From positions 55,705,501 to 55,769,500 of the forward strand of contig BSWB01000001.1 of assembly GCA_033239125.1 (NCBI GenBank): 64,000 nucleotides of DNA, given 5' to 3'. Under the pieces are notes generated by a model. It had not been told where the DNA came from. It did not search any database and was given only the letters and a program-made list of their open reading frames with translations. This DNA comes from Fagopyrum homotropicum. Lineage: Eukaryota; Streptophyta; Magnoliopsida; Caryophyllales; Polygonaceae. This document shows, in pieces, positions 10,749-20,507 of this stretch; the stretch's first letter is position 1, and each line of letters opens with the position of its first letter. The position numbers were made by a program, and so were the translations under genes.

Positions 10749-11339
10749 TTTCCCTTAAGTTTACGAACTTGCTTTTACTTTAACCCAAAGTTAAAGATTT
10801 GCTTTAACTTAGTTTAAGTTTGCCTTTTCTAGGTGGTAGTGAAGCCTCAACAACCTCTACCCCGATTGTGAGTGTCTCAACCGTAATCGGTTTAGTTAGT
10901 CTTGATCCTTGGATTACAAGTTTGGGTATTTGACATTAATTCTTACCTTTAGAATCTTTCTATATTGAAGCCTCAACAACCTTTATAGAGAGTTTCTTAT
11001 AGGTGAGTCATATAAGGTTTTTGGAACTTCACCGTACGATTACCTTACATTAGCATACCTTTGCATATCTTAAACTCTGTCCTTACATCATTAGTATATC
11101 TTGAATCGATTGCCACAGCTGGATACTTGGATCTTTAGGATTGTTGTTTTCCCAATAATTCGAAAAGCTCTTACATTTACTTGCTTGACGATCCATAACT
11201 GGATTTAACCCCCCAAATCCCTGTGTTCGATACTCTGGAATTCTTGCTTAACTACGTCGATCCGTACACTGCGGGTTCGCTTGCTTGATTTCTAGTTTTA
11301 TATTTAAAGCTTATTTGCACGCACGCTAAGTGGCGAACA

Positions 11340-11836
11340 GGTTCCTTGATCAAGATCAAGCTCACAACTTCTCTAGACTCCTCTTGCTCGACAATGTTGA
11401 ACACATCTTCACCAAGGGCTGGCCCCTTCATCATTTTGGATAGCTTGAACTTGATATTTTCCTCTCCTATGTTGAAGGAGAGGATTCCATTCTTACAATC
11501 TACCAAGCATCCGGATGTAGCTGATAACGGCCTCCCTAAGATGATAGGAACCGGATAGTCCGCCGGGATGTCCAAAACAACGAAGTCTATTGGCACATAG
11601 AACTTCCCAAGCTGAACCGATATGTCCTCTAAGATCCCTACAGGGTGAGTGATTGAACGGTCCGCCATGTATAGAGTCATCTTGACCGGTTTTGGCTCTC
11701 CTAGCCCAACCTTGTTGCAAAGTGCAAGCGGGATGATGCTTACACTTGATCCAAGATCACATAGGGCTTCATACTTCACTTCTCCAACCCCAATTGGCAC
11801 ACAAAAAGATTCTGGATCTCTTAGCTTAGGAGGCAT
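11340..11836 (-). pseudogene. Aspartic protease fragment of element D
   Basis: Reverse-strand continuation of the gag-pro frame broken off at 18417. It carries the protease core: DLGSSVSIIP active site (Ala to Ser against its relatives) and ILGRPLSATSG. Upstream (right) it is cut by element E; downstream (left) by element B at 11339. The rest of D's pol and its 3' LTR must lie left of the window, if present. TSD of E (GGCAT) is 11832-11836, that of B (GGTTC) starts at 11340. Confidence 0.88.
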
Positions 11837-12124
11837 TGATAGCATGAATTATAGTCTATATTTTGGGGTTTGTTTGGACGTTTTATCTTTCATAATCTGC
11901 ATGTTTGTATGTATATTATGTGATTTTACTACCATTTCATCTACCTTTGCGAGAATCGAGGTCTACACCTAGTTTTGTTGTAATCGTAGGTAAAATGGCA
12001 CGTTTCGCATCAAAAAGGAGCAAAAGGAGTCATGAGTCATTTGGAGCTACATCCAGGGAGCACAGCCATGGATTAAAGATTTACTTTGGACCAGATTTGA
12101 GAGATTTCACATTCAGTTGTGATT

Positions 12125-12189
12125 CACCTCGGTTGGCTACAGTACCACCTCGACCGAGGTGATCCAGAGACGCCGACTCGACCGAGGCG
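12125..12189. repeat. Palindromic cassette, CACCTCGACCGAGGTG flavour, upstream of TATA
   Basis: CACCTCGG 12125-12132, near-perfect palindrome CACCTCGACCGAGGTG 12146-12161 (7-bp arms, AC centre), second palindrome CTCGACCGAG 12177-12186. Left offset 21 bp, right offset 28 bp. Same in the 3' LTR (16953-17017) and in element C (51328-51392). Confidence 0.85.
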
Positions 12190-12370
12190 AATACCTAGGA
12201 CGCGGCGAGAATATTTTATTCCTGGCTGAGATCTTTTAAAGTTGGAAAGTGATCTTATATTTTTGGGCTTGGCTTCTGGAAGGAAGGAGATATGCAGAAT
12301 CATATATTTTACCTATATTTATGGGATAATATCTTTCTAAGATTTCTTATCTTTGGAGGGTTATTTTTCC

Positions 12371-12377
12371 TATAAAA
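12371..12377 (+). promoter_or_regulatory. TATA box of the element E LTR
   Basis: TATAAAA followed by AGGG, 534 bp into the LTR; repeated at 17199-17205 in the 3' LTR and 51575-51581 in element C at the same distance. Confidence 0.75.
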
Positions 12378-12840
12378 AGGGTTGGATTTTCCACAAATCC
12401 AACATCCGCTATCAGCGCAAGTAATCCGCCTATACCGAAAAATACGCAGCAGCCGCGTACTCCAATTTGGGAGAGAGTTGAAGAACCTTTTTGAAGGTTG
12501 AAGAAAGATTGAAGTCCATAGCTTTTATAGCTTTTATTGAAGGGTTTTGTAAGATTGTCTTCAATTCCCTCAATTGTTGTCTTGTCTTGTTGGATTATTA
12601 TCCAAGGAACGCTTTTGTGTGATATTTGTTTCAGTTATTGAAGTCTTTTCATTAAATTCTTCTTTGTTCAAATATTCACCTTCTTCCCTTACATTTAATA
12701 CTTTTATGATGATGATGAGTGGCTAATTTCCTTGTGTGATTCTAGGGTGATTGGCTGAAGGTTGTGGGAAAAACAATGATAGAATAATCTTAGATTCCAG
12801 TGGGATCCTGAAAGTTCGAGTCTTTAACCTTAACCCTAAG

Positions 12841-12896
12841 CACCTCGTTCAGTCGATGAACATTTCGGCCGAGGTGGAAACTGGCTGACCGAGGTG
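12841..12896. repeat. Palindromic cassette downstream of TATA in the E LTR
   Basis: CACCTCG at 12841, central TTCGGCCGAGG about 12865-12875 and CCGAGGTG at 12889-12896. Centre is about 497 bp after the TATA box. Confidence 0.75.
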
Positions 12897-12987
12897 ACTT
12901 ATCTGATCCATAACTGAGAGTTAAGTGTTAGAGTTTGCCAAATCCTATTCTTATTATACCTTTCCTGGTTCAAAGCAAGCTTAGGAT

Positions 12988-13247
12988 GAGACTTACCCGG
13001 TAATTCCTCAGTTTGTGTACCAACGATCATAAGTGTAGGTAATAAAGGTTTACCCTTTATTGGGGTTTGAGTGTGCTTCCATCCCATCTTTGTGAGTTAG
13101 CCTGAGACTTACCCGGTAAAGGTTGATTCTATTCCCTTAGATGGTATGTTGGTTTGAGGTTATAGTTCTTTATCTTAATTCCTTGAGACTTACCCGGTAA
13201 TAGGAGTTACGGTTTGGGATTAGTGTGTAGTGAGACTTACCCGGTGA
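12988..13247 (+). repeat. Dispersed 16-bp LTR repeat GAGACTTACCCGGTAA
   Basis: Copies at 12988-13003, 13104-13119, 13185-13200 and 13232-13247 (last one GGTGA), spaced 116, 81 and 47 bp. The same word in similar number occurs in the A, D, C, N and solo LTRs here, but not in family B. Confidence 0.85.
13041..13061 (+). terminator. Hairpin with AATAAA, possible polyadenylation signal
   Basis: Arms AATAAAGG (13041-13048) and CCTTTATT (13054-13061) with loop TTTAC. The hairpin is kept in the 3' LTR, element C (about 52227) and relic N (about 41850). Placement about 670 bp after TATA would suit the end of the R region; this role is inferred. Confidence 0.45.
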
Positions 13248-13594
13248 TCTACTCCACTTTAGAAACACCTTCCCCACGCAAAAATCTCAGCTTTGTCCGC
13301 TTATCTACAGATCTTGAGTTGGAACCACAACTAGACGCTTTAATCCCTAGAATTACATGTTTGCTTTATTTGACATCTTATTCATCTTTGATTGTGTTAA
13401 TTGCTCTTGTGGTTAGAATTGACATAGCATACCGTATTGACTCTGTTTCACCGAGTCCCTGTGATCGACCCCTGGAATTTTCTTGCTTTTACTACGATTG
13501 ACCCGTACACTGTGGGTTCGCATCCTTGTTTTAAGCTTAAGTCTAGGGTTATAAATTTAAAGCTTGCACACACCGTTTGGAGCGAACAAGTTTT

Positions 13595-13612
13595 TGGCGC
13601 CGTTGCCGGGGA
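13595..13612 (+). other. Primer binding site of element E
   Basis: TGGCGCCGTTGCCGGGGA, seven bases after the LTR end. This is the primer site usual for Athila-like elements (matched to a tRNA 3' end). The identical site is in elements C (52786-52803) and D (20490-20507, reverse). Confidence 0.9.
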
Positions 13613-13691
13613 CTGTTCTTTCTTTTTCTACTGATCTTTTTGCTTGAGTGTTCTTGCAGGTTTTGTGTTCTTAGGTACATACAAAGCTCTC

Positions 13692-13707
13692 GTTCCGGCA
13701 ACGGAAC
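13692..13707 (+). other. Leader stem-loop with GCAA loop
   Basis: GTTCCG, loop GCAA, CGGAAC: a perfect 6-bp stem capped by a GNRA-type tetraloop, in the segment between the two primer sites. A bulged A at 13708 would allow three more pairs. It could act in RNA dimerisation or packaging; this is inference. Confidence 0.6.
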
Positions 13708-13732
13708 AGAGTTTCGCCAAAGAACAAGTTTT

Positions 13733-13750
13733 TGGCGCCGTTGCCGGGGA
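13733..13750 (+). other. Duplicate primer binding site in the leader of element E
   Basis: A second perfect TGGCGCCGTTGCCGGGGA, 138 bp after the first, again preceded by GAACAAGTTTT. The sequence after this second copy, not the first, matches the leader of element C, so the segment 13613-13732 is an insertion or duplication. Confidence 0.9.
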
Positions 13751-13850
13751 CTTGGTCTAGACCGAGCCGGTTACGGTTTGCTTTCGGGGCATTTGCCCCT
13801 GTTGCTACTAACTACTCTTTCTATGAGTTTTGTAGTTTTCAGGATTTCCG

Positions 13851-14927
13851 ATGACTACATTTGATCCAGCCTGGATAGCAAGGCAAAGTGCTAGGGCGGA
13901 CCATTATGAATACTTGGAGGAGAAGTACTCCTTCTATTGGTTCAGCAATGAACGGGAAAGAGAAGAGGTCATTCAGCGTGAACTTGCGAAGTGGGATGAA
14001 CTGAATGTCCCTAAAAACATTTATGAGCAACCTTTTGAAGATTCTCTCGAATCAAGATTGGAGAGGTTGATGAAGAAGGTGGAGGAGCTCAAAGGAAGCA
14101 CCCTATCCTATGCTAAGCCGAAAGAGGAGCATAAGGAAGTGCTGCACGTTCCAAGCATTCCTCCAGTCGAACCCAAAATTTCTCCTGAAACTTCTGAGGA
14201 AGAGGAGGATATGGAAGGTCTCGATCTGACTGTTGAGACCTCGGTCGAAGTGGAAGAAATCTCGGCCGAGATGGAAGAATTTGCAAAACTGGAAGCAGAA
14301 GATGCAAAGAACCTTGGTCAAATTACTGAGATTGTGACCAAGGTGGAAGAAAGATCAACTGAGTTGAAAGAGATTTCATGTGTTGGTTATCAACCTAACA
14401 TGAAACCTGATCCGAGCTTTGGAGAACTTTACAAGGTAAGTTCTCTTGCTCCATTCGAAATCCCTATTAAAATTTCTGAATTTTTCAGGAATGCACCGGA
14501 GAGTTGGAGGTCTCTTCCGAAAGAACCTCCAAAGATCAAGATGAAGTCTTCCTTGAAATTGTTGGAAGAAGATGCTCCTTGGATTATAAGGAGTGAAGTT
14601 AACAAGCGCTTCACCGCTAAGGCAACGAAGTGTTATTTGTTCAAGTATGGGGTCCCTCGCATGCTCAGGACCCTGTACCATCCCAAAGCTATAGATGGGG
14701 AAGCCGCTATAATTCTCGAGAAACTGTTTTCTCGATCAAGGAAAGGATGGGACACGAGGAATGTCCCATTGAAGTGCAGGAAGGCTAGACGGATTCCGGT
14801 GAGAATCAAACCGTACAAGCTTGTACGTGGGAGATCTTACCATTTGCCGGTGAAGTTAGGAACCGGAACCTTCTTGGAAGATTTTTACGTATTTGATGAG
14901 CACTCCACGACATTCGAAGTGCATTGA
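13851..14927 (+). CDS. 358-residue protein of element E with decayed integrase-like C-terminus
   Basis: The only long ORF of E and free of stops. ATG at 13851 follows a pyrimidine-rich stretch and CAGGATTTCCG. Residues 1-85 are rich in charged and aromatic residues; ~75-190 are Glu/Lys-rich, probably coiled coil; the tail (~275-345) lines up by eye with element B's integrase from its AKYGV..YHPQ stretch through VSRTRKDW to [13 protein letters not shown] (here FKYGV, YHPK, FSRSRKGW, LVRGRSYHLPVKL). The catalytic Asp residues are absent and the Glu is not recognisable, so it is not an active integrase. Coding sequence includes a palindrome ATCTCGGCCGAGAT (14259-14272). Function unknown; the open frame in a recently mobile element suggests use. 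Confidence 0.75.
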   Translation: MTTFDPAWIARQSARADHYEYLEEKYSFYWFSNEREREEVIQRELAKWDELNVPKNIYEQPFEDSLESRLERLMKKVEELKGSTLSYAKPKEEHKEVLHVPSIPPVEPKISPETSEEEEDMEGLDLTVETSVEVEEISAEMEEFAKLEAEDAKNLGQITEIVTKVEERSTELKEISCVGYQPNMKPDPSFGELYKVSSLAPFEIPIKISEFFRNAPESWRSLPKEPPKIKMKSSLKLLEEDAPWIIRSEVNKRFTAKATKCYLFKYGVPRMLRTLYHPKAIDGEAAIILEKLFSRSRKGWDTRNVPLKCRKARRIPVRIKPYKLVRGRSYHLPVKLGTGTFLEDFYVFDEHSTTFEVH

Positions 14928-16664
14928 GTAATCCCATGCCGTATGGTCCAGCTAGCGACCTTAAACCAAGCGCTTCTTGGGAGGCAACCCAAGGTATTGC
15001 TTTCTTCTCCCTTTTCTAGTTTAGTTTAGATAGTTGCTTTGTTTTTGTTTTCCTCTAGACAACAACCAGGTATTCCAAAAGGAAGGATCACAGTTCAGGA
15101 GCTACACTGGAAGAACAAAATTTCGAGAAGTTGAGGAAACGAGCTTTACTGAGATACATCTCGGGTACTGTCAGAACACCTCGACCGAGATGTGCTTCGC
15201 CAACCGAGATAGTCATTTCTGGGAGCTGTTTCTTACTCCTTCATGCAGTTTAGCTATGTTCGGTGAGTATCCTGTCCTTAGACTTATTTTGACCCACTGG
15301 GACAGTATGTCCCAAGTATGGGGTATGCGGATATGTTATTTGACTATGGATGATTGTATGCTACTTTGATGGATATTTATGATCTTATTATGCTTCACTT
15401 TCGCTTCTATATGTTTATCTGAGATTACATACATGCATACAGGTTATTTGATTGAGAAAAACGTCGAAACTGAAAAAAATGGTTTTTAAAAAAAAAATTT
15501 TTGACCTCGACCGAGTCAGTTCTGGCCAAACAAGGTGCTTCACCTCGGTTGAACCAAGAACACCTCGACCGAGGTGGGTTAACTGAGAGTTTTCGAAATG
15601 ATTTTTGTGCCTCTTATCTGGATATGATCTCAGTGAAGATCTTGCTTACTTACTGGTTTTGAAATCTTTATGTGTTTGAAAGGTTTTATAATATGTTTAA
15701 GTTGTTAAATGCTTTGTTTGAAATTTTTGGCATGTTTAATACTTTGTTTTTATCCAAATTATGTTGAATTTGAAGGTTGACACCGCAGGTTAAGTTCTCT
15801 CACGTTCTTCTTGGAAAGACCAAGGCAATTCATTCTCTTCTTCTTCTTCTTGATCATGCTTAGCCCCTCATATACATTTTGCCTCCCTTTACCTATCCGG
15901 GAATTTGGAAGCAAGCGAAGTGGTGAAAGCAAGTGAAGTTGAGAAGTGGCTGAAAGTGAAAGTGTTAGAAAACAATAATAGGTTTGGGGAAGTCAATCAT
16001 GAAGATGAGTAACTCGGCATCATTCACATAGCCGGGTGTTTGTGTCTTGCCAAAGTCGGATTGAGCGATATTCCTAACGGGTCATGGTATGTGCATCAAG
16101 GGTTTGATGCATCTCGAGAAATTGATGATTGCAGATTTCCTAGGCTTCGGTTATTGTGCACCTCTGTCCATGCATTCCAAAAAGTAAAGTAAAAAGAGAA
16201 AAAGTGTGAAATAAGCAAAGCTTATTGGTGGAAGGTGTTGCAAGTCAAAGTGAAAGTGAAGTTCATCCTTTTCCCGGATTCTAGCACCACATTACCTTAC
16301 ATACATCCCTACCCTACACGTTTCTTGACCTTTCTTTTGGGAAGCCCTTGAGACCTTGAGCTTGTTGATTGACTTAGCGGTTTAAACTAGATTATACATG
16401 ATTAATTTTGATAACTATGATTTATTATGCATTCTATGATTTTATGCAAAGATGAACAACTTTCCTATATTTATAAAATATTTTGATCATATTGAGTTTT
16501 CTTTTCCAGGAAGTATTCTCTTAGAGTGATCTATGATAGTTGCACACCATAAAATGTTTTTGGAAGACTTTTTCATTGATTTTCATGACTTATAATCCAT
16601 TCTATCTTGACTTCTATATGAGGAACTTGCTTGGGGACAAGCAAGGGCTAAGTATGGGGTATTT
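14928..16664 (+). other. 3' non-coding region of element E
   Basis: No supported gene; the small frames here have no relatives in the window. It holds the post-pol hairpin block (14953-15001, stem CTTGGG/CCCAAG at 14976-14993), a GTCCCAAGTATGGGG motif near 15310, cassettes of the CACCTCG flavour (15507-15576; palindrome 15561-15576), the conserved hairpin block 15981-16075 and the polypurine tract AAGTATGGGGT at 16650-16660. Confidence 0.75.
15981..16075 (+). other. Conserved non-coding block with hairpin (element E copy)
   Basis: Counterpart of 8911-9005 in element B: stem ACTCGGC (16012-16018) and GCCGGGT (16031-16037) around a 12-nt loop, followed by a conserved run to GAGCGATATTCCT. Conservation between two families that differ in nearly everything around it is the evidence for function. 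Confidence 0.7.
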
Positions 16665-18416
16665 TGATAGCATGAATTATAGTCTATATTTTGGGGTTTG
16701 TTTGGACGTTTTATCTTTCATAATCTGCATGTTTGTATGTATATTATGTGATTTTACTACCATTTCATCTACCTTTGCGAGAATCGAGGTCTACACCTAG
16801 TTTTGTTGTAATCGTAGGTAAAATGGCACGTTTCGCATCAAAAAGGAGCAAAAGGAGTCATGAGTCATTTGGAGCTACATCCAGGGAGCACAGCCATGGA
16901 TTAAAGATTTACTTTGGACCAGATTTGAGAGATTTCACATTCAGTTGTGATTCACCTCAGTTGGCTACAGTACCACCTCGACCGAGGTGATCCAGAGACG
17001 CCGACTCGACCGAGGCGAATACCTAGGACGCGGCGAGAATATTTTATTCCTGGCTGAGATCTTTTAAAGTTGGAAAGTGATCTTATATTTTTGGGCTTGG
17101 CTTCTGGAAGGAAGGAGATATGCAGAATCATATATTTTACCTATATTTATGGGATAATATCTTTCTAAGATTTCTTATCTTTGGAGGGTTATTTTTCCTA
17201 TAAAAAGGGTTGGATTTTCCACAAATCCAACATCCGCTATCAGCGCAAGTAATCCGCCTATACCGAAAAATACGCAGCAGCCGCGTACTCCAATTTGGGA
17301 GAGAGTTGAAGAACCTTTTTGAAGGTTGAAGGAAGATTGAAGTCCATAGCTTTTATAGCTTTTATTGAAGGGTTTTGTAAGATTGTCTTCAATTCCCTCA
17401 ATTGTTGTCTTGTCTTGTTGGATTATTATCCAAGGAACGCTTTTGTGTGATATTTGTTTCAGTTATTGAAGTCTTTTCATTAAATTCTTCTTTGTTCAAA
17501 TATTCACCTTCTTCCCTTACATTTAATACTTTTATGATGATGATGAGTGGCTAATTTCCTTGTGTGATTCTAGGGTGATTGGCTGAAGGTTGTGGGAAAA
17601 ACAATGATAGAATAATCTTAGATTCCAGTGGGATCCTGAAAGTTCGAGTCTTTAACCTTAACCCTAAGCACCTCGTTCAGTCGATGAACATTTCGGCCGA
17701 GGTGGAAACTGGCTGACCGAGGTGACTTATCTGATCCATAACTGAGAGTTAAGTGTTAGAGTTTGCCAAATCCTATTCTTATTATACCTTTCCTGGTTCA
17801 AAGCAAGCTTAGGATGAGACTTACCCGGTAATTCCTCAGTTTGTGTACCAACGATCATAAGTGCAGGTAATAAAGGTTTACCCTTTATTGGGGTTTGAGT
17901 GTGCTTCCATCCCATCTTTGTGAGTTAGCCTGAGACTTACCCGGTAAAGGTTGATTCTATTCACTTAGATGGTATGTTGGTTTGAGGTTATAGTTCTTTA
18001 TCTTAATTCCTTGAGACTTACCCGGTAATAGGAGTTACGGTTTGGGATTAGTGTGTAGTGAGACTTACCCGGTGATCTACTCCACTTTAGAAACACCTTC
18101 CCCACGCAAAAATCTCAGCTTTGTCCGCTTATCTACAGATCTTGAGTTGGAACCACAACTAGACGCTTTAATCCCTAGAATTACATGTTTGCTTTATTTG
18201 ACATCTTATTCATCTTTGATTGTGTTAATTGCTCTTGTGGTTAGAATTGACATAGCATACCGTATTGACTCTGTTTCACCGAGTCCCTGTGATCGACCCC
18301 TGGAATTTTCTTGCTTTTACTACGATTGACCCGTACACTGCGGGTTCGCATCCTTGTTTTAAGCTTAACTCTAGGGTTATAAATTTAAAGCTTGCACACA
18401 CCGTTTGGAGCGAACA
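16665..18416 (+). mobile_element. 3' LTR of element E
   Basis: Same length as the 5' LTR. Differences I can see: near 16957 (A for G), 17331 (G for A), 17864 (C for T), 17962 (A for C), 18341 (C for T) and 18369 (C for G). TATA box at 17199-17205. Right target repeat GGCAT at 18417-18421. Confidence 0.95.
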
Positions 18417-20372
18417 GGCATCTCCTCCTTCAAAGTTTGGATCAACTCGGAAGATCTCTTTGTCATTCTCACTTCTCCATACTCCTCCAATTTCCTCTTG
18501 TTGGAGAGTATTCCTTTAAGAATTTTCCGTAGGCCGGCATACCTAGAATAGCATCCATGAACGGAATGTTAATATGCAGTTTAGACATAAGTTCAAGGAA
18601 TTTACCGAAATTTTTGTCCAATCGAGCCCTTGCTCGTGATTGTGGGAATGGTAGTGGTGGCTTGTATGGAGGTGGTGCCACATATGTTGGCTCATCATCC
18701 TTGCTCTTTCCTCCTTCTTCTTGCAATGTCTCTTCTTCTATCACCACTTGCTTCCCCTTATCATTTCCCTTAGGTAAGGGGTCCTTCATGCTCAGCTCAC
18801 TCCTTGTTGTGATGGCCAACACTTGGCCTCTTGGGTTATCTTCGGTTCTTCCGGGATGCTTTCCTGGATCTCTCTGAGCTTCACCCGCCTTTTGAAACAC
18901 TTGTGCTTCTAGCACCTTTTGAGCCTTAGAAATGGAAGTTACCGTGCTCTCAAGACCACTCAACCTTCCAAGCAATTGCTCAAACATCATCTTGGTTCTA
19001 TCCTTTGGAGGTTGAGTAAATCCGGGTGGAGGCTCTTGTGAAGCCTTAGGTGGTGGAGTTGCGCTTGTAGAAGCGGGAGGGTTCAAGGCACCATCCGGGT
19101 TAGAATAGGAGAACCTGGGTTGTGGTTAGGCCGGTAGTTTTTGAATTGCCAATTGTTGTTGTTGAAGTTCCTTGGGCCTTGATAGTTGTTGTAATTGCCC
19201 CTTCCCATGTAGTTAACATCCTCCTCTTTGGAAGCCAAATTGGCTTGCACTTGCACTTGAGGACTTGCTTGACTCTTCAAGGTTGTAGCACAAAACTCTC
19301 TCAAAGACTTTAGTTCATTATTGATTGCATCAAGTTTGAAATTACTCATGGTGACTTCACTCACCTCATATGCTCCCGGTTTCCTCCCATCACTCTTCCT
19401 ATGGGAGTACTTTTCTATCACCGAAGCTTGTTTCTCTACAAACTCCCAAGCCTCATCCATATTCTTCTCCATAAACGTTCCACCGGAAAGAGATTGAAGC
19501 TTGAATTGGCTATCCTCATCAAGCCCCTTGAAATAGATCTCCAATAGTTCTATCTTCGGTATACCATGGTATGGACAATCTAGGAGGAGGTCTTTGAACC
19601 TCTCCCAAGACTTGAATAGGCTTTCTCTATCCTTCATCACGAAGGCATTGATCTTCCCTCTTAGTTCGGTTGTCTTGGAAGGTGGGAAGAACTTTGTCAA
19701 GAACTCGGTTGTCATCTCCTCCCAAGTACTCACACGCCCTATTGGAATGGATTGGTACCAAGCCAAGGATTTATCCTTAAGTGAGAAGGAAAAAGCCCTA
19801 AGCTTATGGTTATTGTTCTCCAATCTAGGTGGCCTTAGAGTGTCCATCAAGATCTCATAATTCATCAAGTGTTGATGGGGAGACTCTCCTTCCATCCCTC
19901 CAAATTGATTGTGCCGGATCATTTGTAGCACTTGAGGGCGGAGCTCATAATCATGGGCTGCGGGATCTCCTAAGTTTACACCCGGACGGTGAACTCTTTG
20001 GGCCAGATCCATACGTTTCCCTAACGTTTGTGGCTCCTAAATCATAATCAGCTCAAACCGAATGTTGACCGCCGGCTGCGGTGGTGGTGGTGGTGGAGGA
20101 GGTTGTTGACGATTAAGCTCCCTTTGGACAAGAGCTTGCCTAATCTCTTGAATTTCCCTCCTAGTTGCTTCTTGCCTCTCATTGACAAGTCTCCTTTCAT
20201 TCTCCAAGAGTTCATCTCTTAACCTAATTTGCTCTAAGGCATCATCCAACTCAGCTTGAAGATCTCTTGCGGCCATCTCCTTCTTCTTCTTAATCCTCTT
20301 AGATCTAGTCTTAAGGGTTTTCTCCGGTTCGGGATCAAATGGAGCTAAATCCTTGGCACGAGATCTTCGCAT
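18417..20372 (-). pseudogene. gag and start of protease, element D
   Basis: Read right to left. ATG at 20372 starts a charged coiled-coil N-terminal part with a poly-Pro stretch; the frame is broken by TAG at 20037-20039 and continues as the main retrotransposon gag domain (MIRHNQFGGMEGESPHQHL, WYQSIP, EMTTEFLTKFFPPSK). After an Asn-rich stretch a one-base loss near 19115 shifts the frame to 19086-18469, whose conserved linker (PPPYKPPLPFPQSRA) precedes the protease; another one-base loss near 18515 stops it. At 18417 the frame is split by element E and resumes at 11836. No zinc knuckle is visible. Confidence 0.88.
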
Positions 20373-20489
20373 GCACCTAAAGAACGAGAGATGTCCTAAA
20401 ATGCAAAGACACAAACCAAACAATATCAAAAGCAACAAGAAAGACCTACACTATAAACAATCACACAAAATGATTCAATCTAGACCTAG

Positions 20490-20507
20490 TCCCCGGCAAC
20501 GGCGCCA
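20490..20507 (-). other. Primer binding site of element D
   Basis: TGGCGCCGTTGCCGGGGA on the reverse strand, next to the 5' LTR. It is followed by GGTCTAGA as in the leaders of E and C. Confidence 0.9.

Larger units (their letters stand above)
1152..11339 (+). mobile_element. Element B: Athila-like Ty3/gypsy retrotransposon, 5' end missing
   Basis: Internal region and 3' LTR of an Athila-like element. Order: gag C-terminus and protease, reverse transcriptase, RNase H, integrase, an extra ORF, a long 3' non-coding region, polypurine tract, 3' LTR. Its primer site and 5' LTR lie left of the window. It is inserted in the protease region of reverse element D; right flank GGTTC at 11340-11344 is the expected target repeat. 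Compared with its inverted relative B' (55539-64000) it has a nonsense codon at 2930, a one-base insertion near 3970, a nonsense codon at 4575, a one-base deletion near 5737 and a one-base deletion near 7275, so it cannot make its proteins. Confidence 0.9.
9602..11339 (+). mobile_element. 3' LTR of element B (family B)
   Basis: 1,738-bp LTR from TGTTAGCATG to GTGGCGAACA. Its inverted relative is 55539-57288. It has a TATA box at 10148-10154, a dense group of CCACGGCCGTGG-like cassettes upstream (9895-10070) and one cassette downstream (10696-10748). Unlike the A, E and C LTRs it lacks the GAGACTTACCCGGTAA repeats; instead a phrase GAAGCCTCAACAACCT occurs twice (about 10851 and 10971). Confidence 0.88.
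11837..13588 (+). mobile_element. 5' LTR of element E
   Basis: TGATAGCATG to GGAGCGAACA, 1,752 bp. TATA box at 12371-12377; cassettes at 12125-12189 and 12841-12896; four copies of GAGACTTACCCGGTRA (12988, 13104, 13185, 13232); and a hairpin holding AATAAA at 13041-13061. Confidence 0.95.
11837..18416 (+). mobile_element. Element E: complete, young, non-autonomous Athila-like LTR element
   Basis: 6,580 bp with two LTRs of 1,752 bp each, flanked by perfect 5-bp repeats GGCAT (11832-11836 and 18417-18421). I count about six base differences between the LTRs, so it inserted recently. It has a primer site next to the 5' LTR, a second copy of that site 138 bp on, one intact ORF of 358 codons and a polypurine tract, but no gag, protease, reverse transcriptase or RNase H. 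Element C (51029-55538) has nearly the same LTR and leader plus gag-pro and is the likely type of helper. Removing E and one GGCAT restores the gag-pro frame of element D. Confidence 0.95.

Noticed and set aside
13214..13501. 95-residue frame present also at 18042-18329
   Set aside because: Duplicated only because both LTRs of element E contain it; contains no recognisable domain and sits among LTR repeats.
15034..15369. 111-residue frame in the 3' part of element E
   Set aside because: No similarity to the proteins in the window, contains cassette sequence and lies where B is non-coding.
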